This document shows, in pieces, positions 35,601-44,811 of a stretch of DNA of 64,000 nt (position 1 is its first letter; each line of letters begins with the position of its first letter). The notes beneath the pieces were generated by a model, which was given only the letters and a program-made list of their open reading frames with translations, was not told the DNA's origin and ran no database searches. The position numbers and the translations under genes are program-made. This stretch comes from Thalassococcus_A lentus. GTDB taxonomy: Bacteria > Pseudomonadota > Alphaproteobacteria > Rhodobacterales > Rhodobacteraceae. The stretch is taken from the NCBI RefSeq assembly GCF_028023555.1, contig NZ_JAQIOY010000001.1, positions 372,001 to 436,000 of the forward strand, written 5' to 3'.

Positions 35601-38600
35601 AAGCTGACCGACACACGCTACATTATTGCGCCCGAGCGCGGGCGCGAGGGGTACGACACGCTCATTCGTAACCTTTTGGATGATGGCGTTATGCCGACGC
35701 GGGTTGGGCATTTCTGGTTGGTAACAAAGGACCACGGCCACAGACCGGGTTCGAGCTTTTTCCATCGCTTGCAGGAACACGGGTTCTATTCGCTGCTATT
35801 CCTTGCGCAGTCGATCGCTGATGAAAACCTGCCGACGCCGCTGCATGTGTCGGTCTTTACAAACGGTGCTGCAAGGCTGCGGGATGAACCGCTGGCCTAT
35901 CCCGGCAAGGCGACAATCGCAGGCCCGGCCCGCGTGATTCCCCGGGAATTGCCGGGCGTCACAATTGGCACATGCGACATAACCCTACCGCAGATGCCCG
36001 AGGCGTCCTTCTGGACCAAAAGCAGTTTGGAGCAAGCACATTCGGATTCGCTCGATGCGCTTGGTTTGCGTGTGCTCGAAGAGCTTTGCGCAGAGCCTGC
36101 TGATGTGATCGCCGCATTGCGCGGGGATCGCAGGTTCGAATGCGCAATGAAACAAGTCGCACTCCCGGATGAAACACCCGCGCTTGAGGCCGGGACTTAT
36201 TTCATAACCGGCGGCTTTGGTGGCATTGGCCAGAGTATCGCGATGCAGGTCGCGGCCAAGGGCGCAAAACTGGTGCTTGTCAGCCGAAATGGCCTGCCTG
36301 AACGCGCGGACTGGATCGACCATCTGGCGCGTCATGCCCCGCAGGATCGAACGTCCCTTCGTATTCGTGCGGTGCAAGATTTGGAAAAGGCGGGCGCCGA
36401 GGTCTTGGTCGCCGCTGCGGATGTCTGCAATCTCACGCAGATGCGCCGCGTTAAGGACCAGGCCGAGGCGCGATTTGGATCAATCACCGGTGTGATCCAT
36501 GGTGCTGGTGTGATCGCCGATGCGCCACTGCTGACCAAAACACCAGCCAGCATCGAAGACGTCTTTACGCCAAAAATTCATGGCACCGAGGTGTTGGGTC
36601 AGCTTTTCCCGGATGGTTCGGTCGATTGGATTGCTCTGTTCAGCTCGTCCTCGACGGTAACGGCACCTGCCGGGCAGGTCGACTATGTGGCGGCTAATGA
36701 ATACCTGAACGCATTTGCGCGTGCGCGCAGCGGCGACAGAACCAGGGTTGTGGCGATCAACTGGGGTATTTGGAACGAAGTGGGTATGGCCGCCGAAGCC
36801 GTTGCCGCACGCAGTGGTGATTTGCCCAAGGCACCGATCGAGCCGGTTGATTTACCAATGCTGGATTCCAAGAGCTTTGACGAAAATGGCAACCGGGTCT
36901 TTTCGGCTGAATATTCCGCAGCGGATTGGTTCATTGACGAGCACCGGACCAAGGCTGGTGATGCCTTGATACCGGGAACGGGATATCTGACCTTGGCGGC
37001 CCATGCGCTGCGGGCGCACCGTGAAACCGGCCCCTTCGAAATTGGGGATCTGGATTTTCTGCGGCCTCTTCGTGTGGCCGATGGCGCGGCCCGCGATGTG
37101 AAGGTCCGGATGACCCGCAGTGACCGTGGGTATGGGTTTGATGTTCTGGCCGACGCGACTTTGAATGGCCGCAGAGGCCACGCTTTGACTGCGCAGGGGC
37201 GTTTGCGATTGCTGCCCATGAAGCGTCCGGATCAGATTGATTTGGCGGCCATCCGTGCCCGCTGTGATGCGCCCGTGGTCGCACAAGGCGGCAAGCTGGC
37301 CGCTGCGCAAGAAGTTATGCTCAATTTTGGATCACGTTGGAAAGTGCTCGACGCGCGCGCACTGGGAACCGGTGAAGGCATCGCCGACCTGTCGCTGCCC
37401 GCAGTCGCGCAAGACGACGGATGCCTGATTCACCCTGCCTTGATGGATATCGCAACCGGCTGGGCAATGGAGCTTATTGACGGCTGGCAGCCGACGCATC
37501 TGTGGGCACCTGTGCGTTATGGACGGGTGCGTGTTCATGCCGATTTGCCAGACCGGATCGTAAGCTGGGTGCGCAACGCCGCCGAGAACAAGGCCGACAA
37601 CGAAACAGCCAGTTTCGACATCACGCTTTGTGATGAAGACGGCAATGTGATGATCGAAGTGATGGGCTTTACCATCCGCAAGCTCGACAATCTTGATATC
37701 CTCAAAGCAGCCCCGCGTTTGACAGCTGCCGAAGTGGAATTCGATGAAGCAGGCGCAGCGCAGCCATTGTCACCCGCCGAAGAACGTCTGGCGCATAACC
37801 TGTCCCAAGGCATTCTGCCGCAAGAAGGGGTTCAGGCCTTTACCGCGGCGCTTTCCATGGGCGAGCCGCAGATCGTCGTGTCGTCGATGGATATTGATGC
37901 GCTGACCAGACAAACGGCGGCCAGTTCGGCCGAGAAAGACGCCGGTCAAACCTTTGAACGCCCCCAGTTGGAAGGTGACTATGTTGCGCCGGAAAATGAC
38001 ATCGAACGTACCCTTGCCGGATTCTGGGAAGAGTTGCTGGGCGTTTCGAATGTCGGCGTTGAGGACAGCTTCTTTGATCTCGGAGGGCACAGTCTGATCG
38101 CGGTTCGACTGTTCGCCAAAGTCAAAAAGACGTTCCGGGTCGACTTCCCGATTTCTGTTTTGTTTGAAGCGCCGACAATTCGCAAATGTGCCGAACTGAT
38201 CGCCGAACAAACGGGCTTTACGGGTGATGCGGACGAGGCTTCGGTTGATGCCGGAGGCGAGGCTCAGCCGCAGAAGCGGTTCAAACATCTGGTTGCGATG
38301 CACGATGGTGACGGTGGCCCGCGCCAGCCGTTTTTCCTCGTGGCGGGGATGTTTGGCAATGTTCTGAACCTGCGTCATCTGGCGCATCTGCTTGGATCGG
38401 ATCGACCATTTTATGGACTGCAGGCCAAAGGCCTGTATGGCGGCGAAGAACCCCATGAAACGATTGAAGAGGCGGCCAGCGCCTACATCGAGGAAATGCG
38501 CAAAGTGCAACCCGAAGGGCCCTACATGGTTGGCGGCTTTTCGGGTGGTGGGATCACCGCATACGAAATTGCCCACCAACTCGAAGCGCTGGGTGAAACG

Positions 38601-39143
38601 GTTTCAATCGTTGTCATGCTTGATACGCCATTGCCCAAGCGTCGGCCCTTGTCGCGAATGGATCGGATGTTGATCCAGCTTCAACAAGCAAAGGCAAAGG
38701 GGATCCTGTATCCGCTGATCTGGGCCAAGAACAGGATCGTTTGGGAATTTGTAAAACGGCGCCAGAACGAAGAAACGCAATCCGAAGGCGCGTTCCACAA
38801 CGCCGAGATCGAAGCTGCGTTCTACCGCGCTATCGCGGCTTATGATGTGCGGCCTTGGGGCGGACGCCTGATGTTGTACCGTCCGCCGCTTGTCGGGACA
38901 TGGACGGTTTCCAACGGGGCCATGGTGAATTCCGAACGGACCTATGTGACCCATGACAACGACTGGGGTCTCTACACACCGCAGATCGAAGTTCTCGAAG
39001 TGCCGGGTGACCACGACTCGATGGTGCTTGAGCCAAATGTACGTGTTCTTGCCGGGTTGATGCGCGAAGCAATCGAAGCCGCCGAGGCTGGCATAACGAC
39101 ACGAGGAGAGGTGGTCGCCTTTCCGACGCACGCGGCTGAGTGA
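32685..39143 (+). CDS. Type I polyketide synthase, KS-AT-KR-DH-ACP-TE
   Basis: A 2152-residue single-module polyketide synthase. The ketosynthase (about 10-430) has C185 (TACSTS), H321 (VECHGTGTYLGD) and H361 (TNIGHLDT). The acyltransferase has S633 in GHSMGE, but its specificity motif reads IAAH rather than HAFH or YASH, so the extender unit is uncertain, probably malonyl. The ketoreductase has the NADPH loop TGGFGGIG near 1173 and the catalytic Y1334. The dehydratase has H1420 (DEHRTKAG) and D1588 (HPALMD). The carrier serine is S1803 (LGGHSL), and the thioesterase has S1953 (GGFSGGG) and H2110 (GDHDSM). All active sites look intact. The ketoreductase lies before the dehydratase, which is unusual. 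There is no methyltransferase or enoylreductase. A GTG at 32655 with AGGGG before it is an alternative start. A thioesterase implies that this module ends the chain. Confidence 0.95.
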   Translation: MTSDVSNSYGDSDIAIVGMAAHLPGAPDIHAYWRNLRDGVSSIRRLSDDALREAGEDPGLMRHRDYVPFAAPLDGFEMFDAEFFGFSPKEAAIMDPQHRQFLETAWEALETAGHVPENFPGQVGVFAGCGMGSYFYFNVCSNPDLVENTGMFLLRHTGNDKDFMTTRLSHVLDLHGPSINLQTACSTSLVATHYAAQALLNGECDMAIAGGVTIELPQGRGYLYKENEILSPDGACHAFDHRAQGTVFGSGSGVVVLRRMADAVADGDHIWAVIKGTAVNNDGAQKAGYLAPSVDGQAQAVAEAQAIAGITSDTVDYVECHGTGTYLGDPIEVAALTQAFSESSSALGHCRIGSVKTNIGHLDTAAGVASLIKTSLALHHKQMPPSLGFEKPNPAIDFENSPFRVNDRLAEWPANDHPRRAGVNSLGVGGTNAHVIVEEAPERALSAPSDWPFQILTVSARSKAALDGNAKALADHLRAHPEQNLADVAWTLKEGRRAFEKRTVVVAESHEEAARLLEDGDARRVHTHTALDRPEAIFMFPGGGAQYAGMARDLYETEPVFAEWMDHGLAHLSTLTDVDIKALWLPNSADQASADETLQKPSLQLPLIMIVEYALSQLWQSWGVSPAALVGHSMGENTAACVAGVMSFEDCIGLVHLRGRLFDTVPAGGMLSVALPAEKLRPLLGDDLDLGAENGPELSVASGPQAALDALEQQLKSDGIDCQRIAINIAAHSRMLEPILDDFRAYLRSIQLNPPQIPLTSNRTGETMTDAQATDPDYWVEHLRGTVFFAKCIGTLAQDNRVFFEVGPGKALSALARQHDAVSANQVLSSLRHPQDAIADDKHMFEVLGRLSALGLDIDWDQIWGDANRLRVVLPTYTFQRAPYFIEPGKTSDQPAPQYLMRSDEISDWGWKPVWRPRSAQVEVDVANALKDADPQTWLLFMDDSGIAERASRHLQDAGHRVVEVRPGDSFQKLTDTRYIIAPERGREGYDTLIRNLLDDGVMPTRVGHFWLVTKDHGHRPGSSFFHRLQEHGFYSLLFLAQSIADENLPTPLHVSVFTNGAARLRDEPLAYPGKATIAGPARVIPRELPGVTIGTCDITLPQMPEASFWTKSSLEQAHSDSLDALGLRVLEELCAEPADVIAALRGDRRFECAMKQVALPDETPALEAGTYFITGGFGGIGQSIAMQVAAKGAKLVLVSRNGLPERADWIDHLARHAPQDRTSLRIRAVQDLEKAGAEVLVAAADVCNLTQMRRVKDQAEARFGSITGVIHGAGVIADAPLLTKTPASIEDVFTPKIHGTEVLGQLFPDGSVDWIALFSSSSTVTAPAGQVDYVAANEYLNAFARARSGDRTRVVAINWGIWNEVGMAAEAVAARSGDLPKAPIEPVDLPMLDSKSFDENGNRVFSAEYSAADWFIDEHRTKAGDALIPGTGYLTLAAHALRAHRETGPFEIGDLDFLRPLRVADGAARDVKVRMTRSDRGYGFDVLADATLNGRRGHALTAQGRLRLLPMKRPDQIDLAAIRARCDAPVVAQGGKLAAAQEVMLNFGSRWKVLDARALGTGEGIADLSLPAVAQDDGCLIHPALMDIATGWAMELIDGWQPTHLWAPVRYGRVRVHADLPDRIVSWVRNAAENKADNETASFDITLCDEDGNVMIEVMGFTIRKLDNLDILKAAPRLTAAEVEFDEAGAAQPLSPAEERLAHNLSQGILPQEGVQAFTAALSMGEPQIVVSSMDIDALTRQTAASSAEKDAGQTFERPQLEGDYVAPENDIERTLAGFWEELLGVSNVGVEDSFFDLGGHSLIAVRLFAKVKKTFRVDFPISVLFEAPTIRKCAELIAEQTGFTGDADEASVDAGGEAQPQKRFKHLVAMHDGDGGPRQPFFLVAGMFGNVLNLRHLAHLLGSDRPFYGLQAKGLYGGEEPHETIEEAASAYIEEMRKVQPEGPYMVGGFSGGGITAYEIAHQLEALGETVSIVVMLDTPLPKRRPLSRMDRMLIQLQQAKAKGILYPLIWAKNRIVWEFVKRRQNEETQSEGAFHNAEIEAAFYRAIAAYDVRPWGGRLMLYRPPLVGTWTVSNGAMVNSERTYVTHDNDWGLYTPQIEVLEVPGDHDSMVLEPNVRVLAGLMREAIEAAEAGITTRGEVVAFPTHAAE

Positions 39144-39148
39144 ATCTG

Positions 39149-40162
39149 ATGGCCAAGCTTCTTGTCATATCCCTCAATTACCGAACACCGGTCATGACCC
39201 TGCGATCCGTGGATGCAGCGCTGCGGGCAATGGAGGGCTTGGATGCTGAATTGGTGATTGTCGACAACGACAGTGGTGACGGTTCGTTTGAACTGATCGA
39301 ACAAGAGATCGCGACCAAATACCCAGACGCCCCGGTGCGTGTGCTCCAGTCGCAGCACAACGGTGGTTTCGGTGCGGGCAATAACGTCGGCATTCGCGCA
39401 GGGTGGTCCGACGGTTCCAAACCGGACTATGTCTATCTTCTCAACTCGGATGCTTTCCCGGCACCTGATGCTCTGCAAAAACTTTTGGAGCATCTCGAAA
39501 CACATCCCGAAGCGGGTTTTGCGGGTAGCTATATCCACGGCGAAGATGGGGATGCCCATGTCACCGCGTTCCGGTTTCCGTCAGCCCTGTCAGAGCTGGA
39601 AGGTTCCGCGCGTTTTGGGCCTGTATCGAGGCTTCTGAGAAACCATCAGGTGCCACTGGCCGTGCCGGATGAAACCACCCGGGTCGATTGGCTCGCGGGG
39701 GCGTCCCTGATGATGCGGCAGACGGCGCTAGATGCCATCGGACTGTTTGACGAAACGTTTTTTCTGTATTTCGAAGAAACGGACCTGTGTCTCAGGGCCG
39801 CTCGGGCCGGACATGAAACGCACTATGTTCGCAGCAGCGAAGTGGCACACATCGGGTCTGTTTCGACAGGTATGAAGACATGGCAGCGGGTCCCCGGTTT
39901 TTGGCTGGACAGCCGCTGGACATATTTCACCAAGAACCACGGACGGGCCTATGCCGTTCTTGCGACCCTACTGCATGCAGTGGGCGGCGCTATGTGGCGT
40001 ATCCGGCGCGTCTTGCAACGCAAGCCGGCCGCAGATCCACCGCATTTTCTGCGTGATCTGCTTCTACACGACCTGAAGGCATTTTTTCGGCCCTTGCCGG
40101 GAAAGCAGCGGGCGGTCCGCCCGTTCACAGGACAAACCGCGACTGAGACAGGAACGGAGTAA
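39149..40162 (+). CDS. Glycosyltransferase family 2 (rhamnosyltransferase-like)
   Basis: A 337-residue GT-A enzyme. It begins KLLVISLNYRTPVMTLRSVD, with LVIVDNDSGDGSFELIEQE as the DNxSxDxS nucleotide-binding loop. The DxD-like position is VYLLNSDAFPAP. The VDWLAGASLMMRQTALDAIG-type segment and GLFDETFFLYFEETDLCLRA are the signature of the rhamnosyl- or mycolyl-arabinogalactan-type GT2 subgroup. A C-terminal hydrophobic helix follows. It lies between PKS and NRPS in the same direction and a few bases from each, so a product that carries both sugar and acyl parts is likely. The ATG at 39149 is preferred; a GTG at 39140 overlaps the PKS stop. Confidence 0.9.
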   Translation: MAKLLVISLNYRTPVMTLRSVDAALRAMEGLDAELVIVDNDSGDGSFELIEQEIATKYPDAPVRVLQSQHNGGFGAGNNVGIRAGWSDGSKPDYVYLLNSDAFPAPDALQKLLEHLETHPEAGFAGSYIHGEDGDAHVTAFRFPSALSELEGSARFGPVSRLLRNHQVPLAVPDETTRVDWLAGASLMMRQTALDAIGLFDETFFLYFEETDLCLRAARAGHETHYVRSSEVAHIGSVSTGMKTWQRVPGFWLDSRWTYFTKNHGRAYAVLATLLHAVGGAMWRIRRVLQRKPAADPPHFLRDLLLHDLKAFFRPLPGKQRAVRPFTGQTATETGTE

Positions 40163-40167
40163 CGATC

Positions 40168-43100
40168 ATGGCGACGTTTTCGTGCGTAGTAATTGGCAAC
40201 GAATCTCTGCTCGTTCAGTGCAGCGAACAGCTTTTGGAACGCGGCAATTCCATTTCTGCCGTCGTGACCCGGAACCCAGATTTGCGGGGCTGGGCCAAAG
40301 ATCGTGGTTTGCGGGTCGAAACACCAGGCAAGGATCTGGCTGAACGCCTGGGGGATGTGTCGTTCGACTGGTTGCTGTCAATCGCGAACCTGATGGTTAT
40401 TCCGCAGGACGTGCTGGACCTTGCAGCCAAGGGTGCGATCAATTTTCATGATGGGCCATTGCCAAAACATGCTGGTTTGAACGCGCCGGTCTGGGCCTTG
40501 GTCGAGGGAGAAACTCAGCACGGCATCACATGGCATATGATCGAAGGTGGCGTGGACGAAGGCGACATTCTGGTCACGCGCAGTTTCGACATCAGCGCAA
40601 ACGATACTGCGCTCACGCTGAACACCAAAGCCTATGAGGCCGCGATCCAGAGCTTTCCAGATTTGCTGGCCCAGCTTGAGCGAGATGCCCTGAAACGCCT
40701 TCCTCAAGACCTGAGTCAACGCACCTATCATGCGCTTGCGGACAGACCGGGAGGTCATGGCCTGCTCGATTTTGCGAGGCCAGCAGCCGAGCTGGCACGT
40801 CTGGTGCGGGCGTTGGATCACGGACCGTATTGGAACCCGCTTTGCACGCCCAAGTTCAAGGCAGGCTCGGCCCTATATAACGCAAGGCATGCGCAGATCA
40901 CGGAAAGCCACGCGCCAGCGGGCAACGTGCTGGATGTGACTGCCGACCATCTTACTGTGGCCTGCGGCGAACACGCGGTTGTCCTGAGCGGGCTCGAGAC
41001 GCTGGAAGGTCAGGCCATTGATCCCAAAACTGTGGCACAGGCAGGCGATCAATTGCCTTTGATTGATGCCGAGTTGCTGGATCTTGTGGGTCGGGCAAGT
41101 GGCCGGATCGCTGCGCATTCGGGTTTCTGGCGTGAGCGTCTGGCCAAGCTTGAATCTGTTTCGCTTCCCGGGATCAAACCTGTTGCAGACGCATCGCTGT
41201 GCGACGTGCCGCTGCCATTGCAAATCGAACAGGAAGGCATCGCGCAGCTCGTTGCCTTGATTGGGCGGGTGACCGGGCAGTCCGCTTTTGATGTTGCGGT
41301 GTCAAACACGGATCTGGCGGAAATTTCAGATGCTTCGATTGTGGCACCTTGGGTGCCGGTTCGGATCGAAATGCAAGGTTCACTGAGCGAGATCCGTTCC
41401 GATTGGGAACAGTCTTTGAGTGTCGTGCAGAAACGCGTGGGTTTCGCCACTGACATCGCAGCCTGTGCACCCGAATTGGAGAGCCTTGCGCCGCCGGCTG
41501 TTGGCATATCGTACAACGGAACGCCGATTGTCGGGACTACCATGACCATTGCGTTTTCCGAAGGTGCGGCTGAGCTTCACTATAACACCACTGTTCTGAG
41601 CGAAGCCGAAGCGAACCTTTGGGCGGCTCGGATCAATCTCGTGGCTGCAGCGCCGGTGGCCGGATCAGTTGCTGACATGCCGGTCTTGCCGGATTCAGAA
41701 AAAGACGCGGTCTTGCTGGGCTGGAATGCAACCGAGGTTGAGCGCGATCAAACGCTCACCATGCACAGGGCGTTTGAAGCGCAGGTGGACAAAACGCCTG
41801 ATGCAATCGCGCTGGTCTTTGAGGGGCAAAGTCTTAGCTATGCCGATCTGAACGCGCGGGCCAATCGCGCTGCGCATCTACTGCGCAGTATGGGCGTTGA
41901 GCCGGGCAAAGTGGTCGGGCTCTGCTGCCGCCGATCCGTCGATCTTATGGTGGGTGCTTTGGCCATTCTGAAAGCAGGTGGCGCCTATCTTCCAATGGAT
42001 CCGAGCTATCCGGCCGACCGTTTGCACCATTTTGTCGAGGACAGCGCGGCGCCCGTGATTGTAACTCAGGCCGCCGTAGAAGCGTCCTTGCCCCGGCATA
42101 GTGCCGATGTGCTGGTTTTGGACGCTGAACCACGTCTTGCAACGGCCCCGGTTGAAAATCTGCCAGACACGGCCACGGCAAACGATCTGGCCTATCTGAT
42201 CTATACGTCGGGCAGCACTGGCAAGCCAAAGGGCGTCATGGTCGAACATGGCAATGTGCTGAACTTTTATTGCGGTATGGATGCTGTTGTCCCGCACAGT
42301 GAGGGTGGCACCTGGCTGGCTGTCACATCGTTGTCGTTCGACATTTCCGTGCTGGAATTGTTCTGGACGACTGCGCGTGGCTTTAAGGTTGTTCTGACGT
42401 CGGACGAAGATCGTGGCCTGATCTCCAAGGGGCCCATGCCGCTGTCGGATCAGGGGATGGAATTCTCAATTTACTATTGGGGCAACGATGATGGTGTAGG
42501 CCGGGACAAATACGGTCTGCTTTTGGATGGCGCAAAATTTGCCGATGAAAACGGCTTTGTCGCTGTCTGGACACCCGAACGGCATTTCCATGCATTTGGT
42601 GGGCCATATCCCAATCCATCCGTAACCGGCGCTGCGGTTGCCGGTATGACAAAGAACATCGGTGTGCGCGGCGGATCGGTTGTCGCCCCATTGCACCATC
42701 CGGCCCGGATCGCAGAAGAATGGTCTGTGATCGACAATTTGACCAATGGTCGGGCTGGAATGGCGATTGCTTCGGGATGGCAGCCCGACGATTTTGTGCT
42801 CAGACCGGAAAACACGCCCCCGGAAAACAAGCCTGCGATGATCGAGTCGATCAAGACGCTGCGCAAGTTGTGGGCCGGTGAGGCAGTTGGCTTTCCGCGC
42901 AAAGACGGGACCATCCACGAGGTGGTGACACAGCCGAGACCCGTTTCAAAAGAACTGCCTGTCTGGGTAACGACCGCGGGCAATCCGGCCACTTGGAAAG
43001 AGGCTGGTCAGCTTGGATGTAACGTGCTGACGCATTTGCTGGGTCAGTCGATTGACGAGGTTGCGGGAAAGATCAAGATTTACCACGATGCGCTGCGCGA

Positions 43101-44811
43101 GGCAGGGCATGATCCGGCTGACTTTACCGTCACTCTGATGCTGCACACCTATCTGGCGGAAACGCGTGAAAAGGCCAGAGAAGTCGCGCGCGGCCCAATG
43201 AAGGACTATCTCAATTCTGCGGCCGGACTGATCAAGCAATACGCATGGGCATTCCCCGCCTTCAAACGCCCTGAGGGTGCGACCAACGCCTTTGATCTTC
43301 AGCTGGACGGTTTGGAGCCGGATGAGTTGGACGCGATTCTGGATTTCGCGTTTGAGCGTTATTTCAATGACAGCGGTTTGTTTGGCACGGTCGAGGACGC
43401 GCTTTCCCGAGCAGAAGATCTGAAAAGGATCGGTGTTTCGGAAATTGCCTGTCTGATTGATTATGGGATTGATCGTGAGACCGTACTTGAAGGTCTGAAA
43501 CCGCTCGCGCGTGTGGTGCAACAGGCCAACGTTGCCCCAGAACTGGCTGATGACGATTTTTCGATCGCTGCGCAAATCGTCCGTCACAAAGTCACGCATA
43601 TGCAGTGCACGCCGTCCATGGCCCGAATGATTGCCATGAACGACGAAGCACGTTTTGCACTGAGCCAGCTTGATCATCTCTTTTTGGGGGGTGAACCGTT
43701 GCCGGGTGCGTTGGTCGATGAATTTGCAGCGATCACTAAGGCAAGCGTTACCAACATGTATGGGCCGACAGAGACAACAATCTGGTCGTCGACCGAGACG
43801 GCTGTTTCAGACGATGCCGTGGTCAACATTGGTCTGCCTTTGGCGAACCAATCGCTCTACGTTCTGGATGAAGATCGTAAGCCTGTTGGTGTCGGGCAGG
43901 AAGGTGAGCTGTGGATCGGTGGTCAGGGTGTGACCCGCGGCTATTGGAATCGTCCGGAACTCACAGCCGAGCGTTTCCAGGAGAACCCGTTTCACGCCGG
44001 CCGCATCTATCGCACGGGTGATTTGGTAAGAAGGCGTGTGGACGGGCGGATCGACTATGTCGGCCGTGCAGATCATCAGGTCAAACTTCGGGGTTTCCGG
44101 ATCGAACTCGGAGAGATCGAGGCCGTGCTGGAATCCCAAAGTGGGGTGACCCAAGCGGTCGTCATGGCGCGCGAGGATGTTCCCGGTGATCTACGTCTTG
44201 TTGGCTATTACACCGGCGCTGCCCAAAATGAGGCTGATCTGAAAAAAGCCATGGGCGCCGCGTTGCCAACATTCATGGTTCCGGGTCGCTTTGTTCAGTT
44301 GGACAGCTTTCCTTTGACCCCGAACAAAAAGGTGGATCGAAAGGCATTGCCTGCGCCACAAGCAGTCAAGCCCGCACAGGCGGCCCCGATCGTTCGGGCT
44401 GTTGTGCAACCGCCGGCCAATCCCAAGGTTGGTGCGCCCAGTGCGGATACGGCTGACCTCGCGAATGCGATCTCGGATATCTGGTCTCGGTTCCTTGGGG
44501 TGCAGGGCATCTCAGGTCGGGATAATTTCTTTGAGCTTGGTGGCCATTCACTGCTGGCGGTTCAAACGCATCGGGCCATTCGGGAAGAACTAGGCGCGAA
44601 CCGTTTGTCGATCACCGACATTTTCCGGTTCCCGGTGTTGTCAGATCTGGCTGAACGCGTCGCCACGATGGTCGATGCCCCCAAGGCGCCGGTACCGGTT
44701 GCGTCTACCGGAGCCTCGGTGTCTGAAACCGCTCCTATGAATGATCGGGCGCAGTCTCGTGCCGACGCAATGGCGCGCCGTCGCGCCATGCGCGCGCGCC
44801 GCAGCGCGTGA
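40168..44811 (+). CDS. NRPS: formyltransferase - half C - A (with embedded luciferase-like monooxygenase) - PCP
   Basis: A 1547-residue one-module peptide synthetase. Residues 1 to about 290 are formyltransferase-like with intact N92, H94 (AINFHDGPLPKH) and D130 (GGVDEGDIL) at the same spacing as methionyl-tRNA formyltransferase. From about 318 (FWRERLAKLE) to about 500 lies only the C-terminal half of a condensation domain; no HHxxxDG is present. The adenylation domain has A3 near 678 (YTSGSTGKPKG) and A4 FDISVLE near 724. A luciferase-like flavin monooxygenase (about 764-1121) is inserted there. A5 NMYGPTE near 1196 and A8, A10 follow, then a carrier with S1461 (LGGHSLL). There is no thioesterase. 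The pocket residues read D-I-L-Q-?-G-M-I-W, close to the glycine code as I recall it. An initiation-module role is inferred. Confidence 0.92.
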   Translation: MATFSCVVIGNESLLVQCSEQLLERGNSISAVVTRNPDLRGWAKDRGLRVETPGKDLAERLGDVSFDWLLSIANLMVIPQDVLDLAAKGAINFHDGPLPKHAGLNAPVWALVEGETQHGITWHMIEGGVDEGDILVTRSFDISANDTALTLNTKAYEAAIQSFPDLLAQLERDALKRLPQDLSQRTYHALADRPGGHGLLDFARPAAELARLVRALDHGPYWNPLCTPKFKAGSALYNARHAQITESHAPAGNVLDVTADHLTVACGEHAVVLSGLETLEGQAIDPKTVAQAGDQLPLIDAELLDLVGRASGRIAAHSGFWRERLAKLESVSLPGIKPVADASLCDVPLPLQIEQEGIAQLVALIGRVTGQSAFDVAVSNTDLAEISDASIVAPWVPVRIEMQGSLSEIRSDWEQSLSVVQKRVGFATDIAACAPELESLAPPAVGISYNGTPIVGTTMTIAFSEGAAELHYNTTVLSEAEANLWAARINLVAAAPVAGSVADMPVLPDSEKDAVLLGWNATEVERDQTLTMHRAFEAQVDKTPDAIALVFEGQSLSYADLNARANRAAHLLRSMGVEPGKVVGLCCRRSVDLMVGALAILKAGGAYLPMDPSYPADRLHHFVEDSAAPVIVTQAAVEASLPRHSADVLVLDAEPRLATAPVENLPDTATANDLAYLIYTSGSTGKPKGVMVEHGNVLNFYCGMDAVVPHSEGGTWLAVTSLSFDISVLELFWTTARGFKVVLTSDEDRGLISKGPMPLSDQGMEFSIYYWGNDDGVGRDKYGLLLDGAKFADENGFVAVWTPERHFHAFGGPYPNPSVTGAAVAGMTKNIGVRGGSVVAPLHHPARIAEEWSVIDNLTNGRAGMAIASGWQPDDFVLRPENTPPENKPAMIESIKTLRKLWAGEAVGFPRKDGTIHEVVTQPRPVSKELPVWVTTAGNPATWKEAGQLGCNVLTHLLGQSIDEVAGKIKIYHDALREAGHDPADFTVTLMLHTYLAETREKAREVARGPMKDYLNSAAGLIKQYAWAFPAFKRPEGATNAFDLQLDGLEPDELDAILDFAFERYFNDSGLFGTVEDALSRAEDLKRIGVSEIACLIDYGIDRETVLEGLKPLARVVQQANVAPELADDDFSIAAQIVRHKVTHMQCTPSMARMIAMNDEARFALSQLDHLFLGGEPLPGALVDEFAAITKASVTNMYGPTETTIWSSTETAVSDDAVVNIGLPLANQSLYVLDEDRKPVGVGQEGELWIGGQGVTRGYWNRPELTAERFQENPFHAGRIYRTGDLVRRRVDGRIDYVGRADHQVKLRGFRIELGEIEAVLESQSGVTQAVVMAREDVPGDLRLVGYYTGAAQNEADLKKAMGAALPTFMVPGRFVQLDSFPLTPNKKVDRKALPAPQAVKPAQAAPIVRAVVQPPANPKVGAPSADTADLANAISDIWSRFLGVQGISGRDNFFELGGHSLLAVQTHRAIREELGANRLSITDIFRFPVLSDLAERVATMVDAPKAPVPVASTGASVSETAPMNDRAQSRADAMARRRAMRARRSA

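Noticed and set aside
37770..38579. Leftward frame of 269 residues
   Set aside because: Antisense to carrier and thioesterase domains of the PKS.
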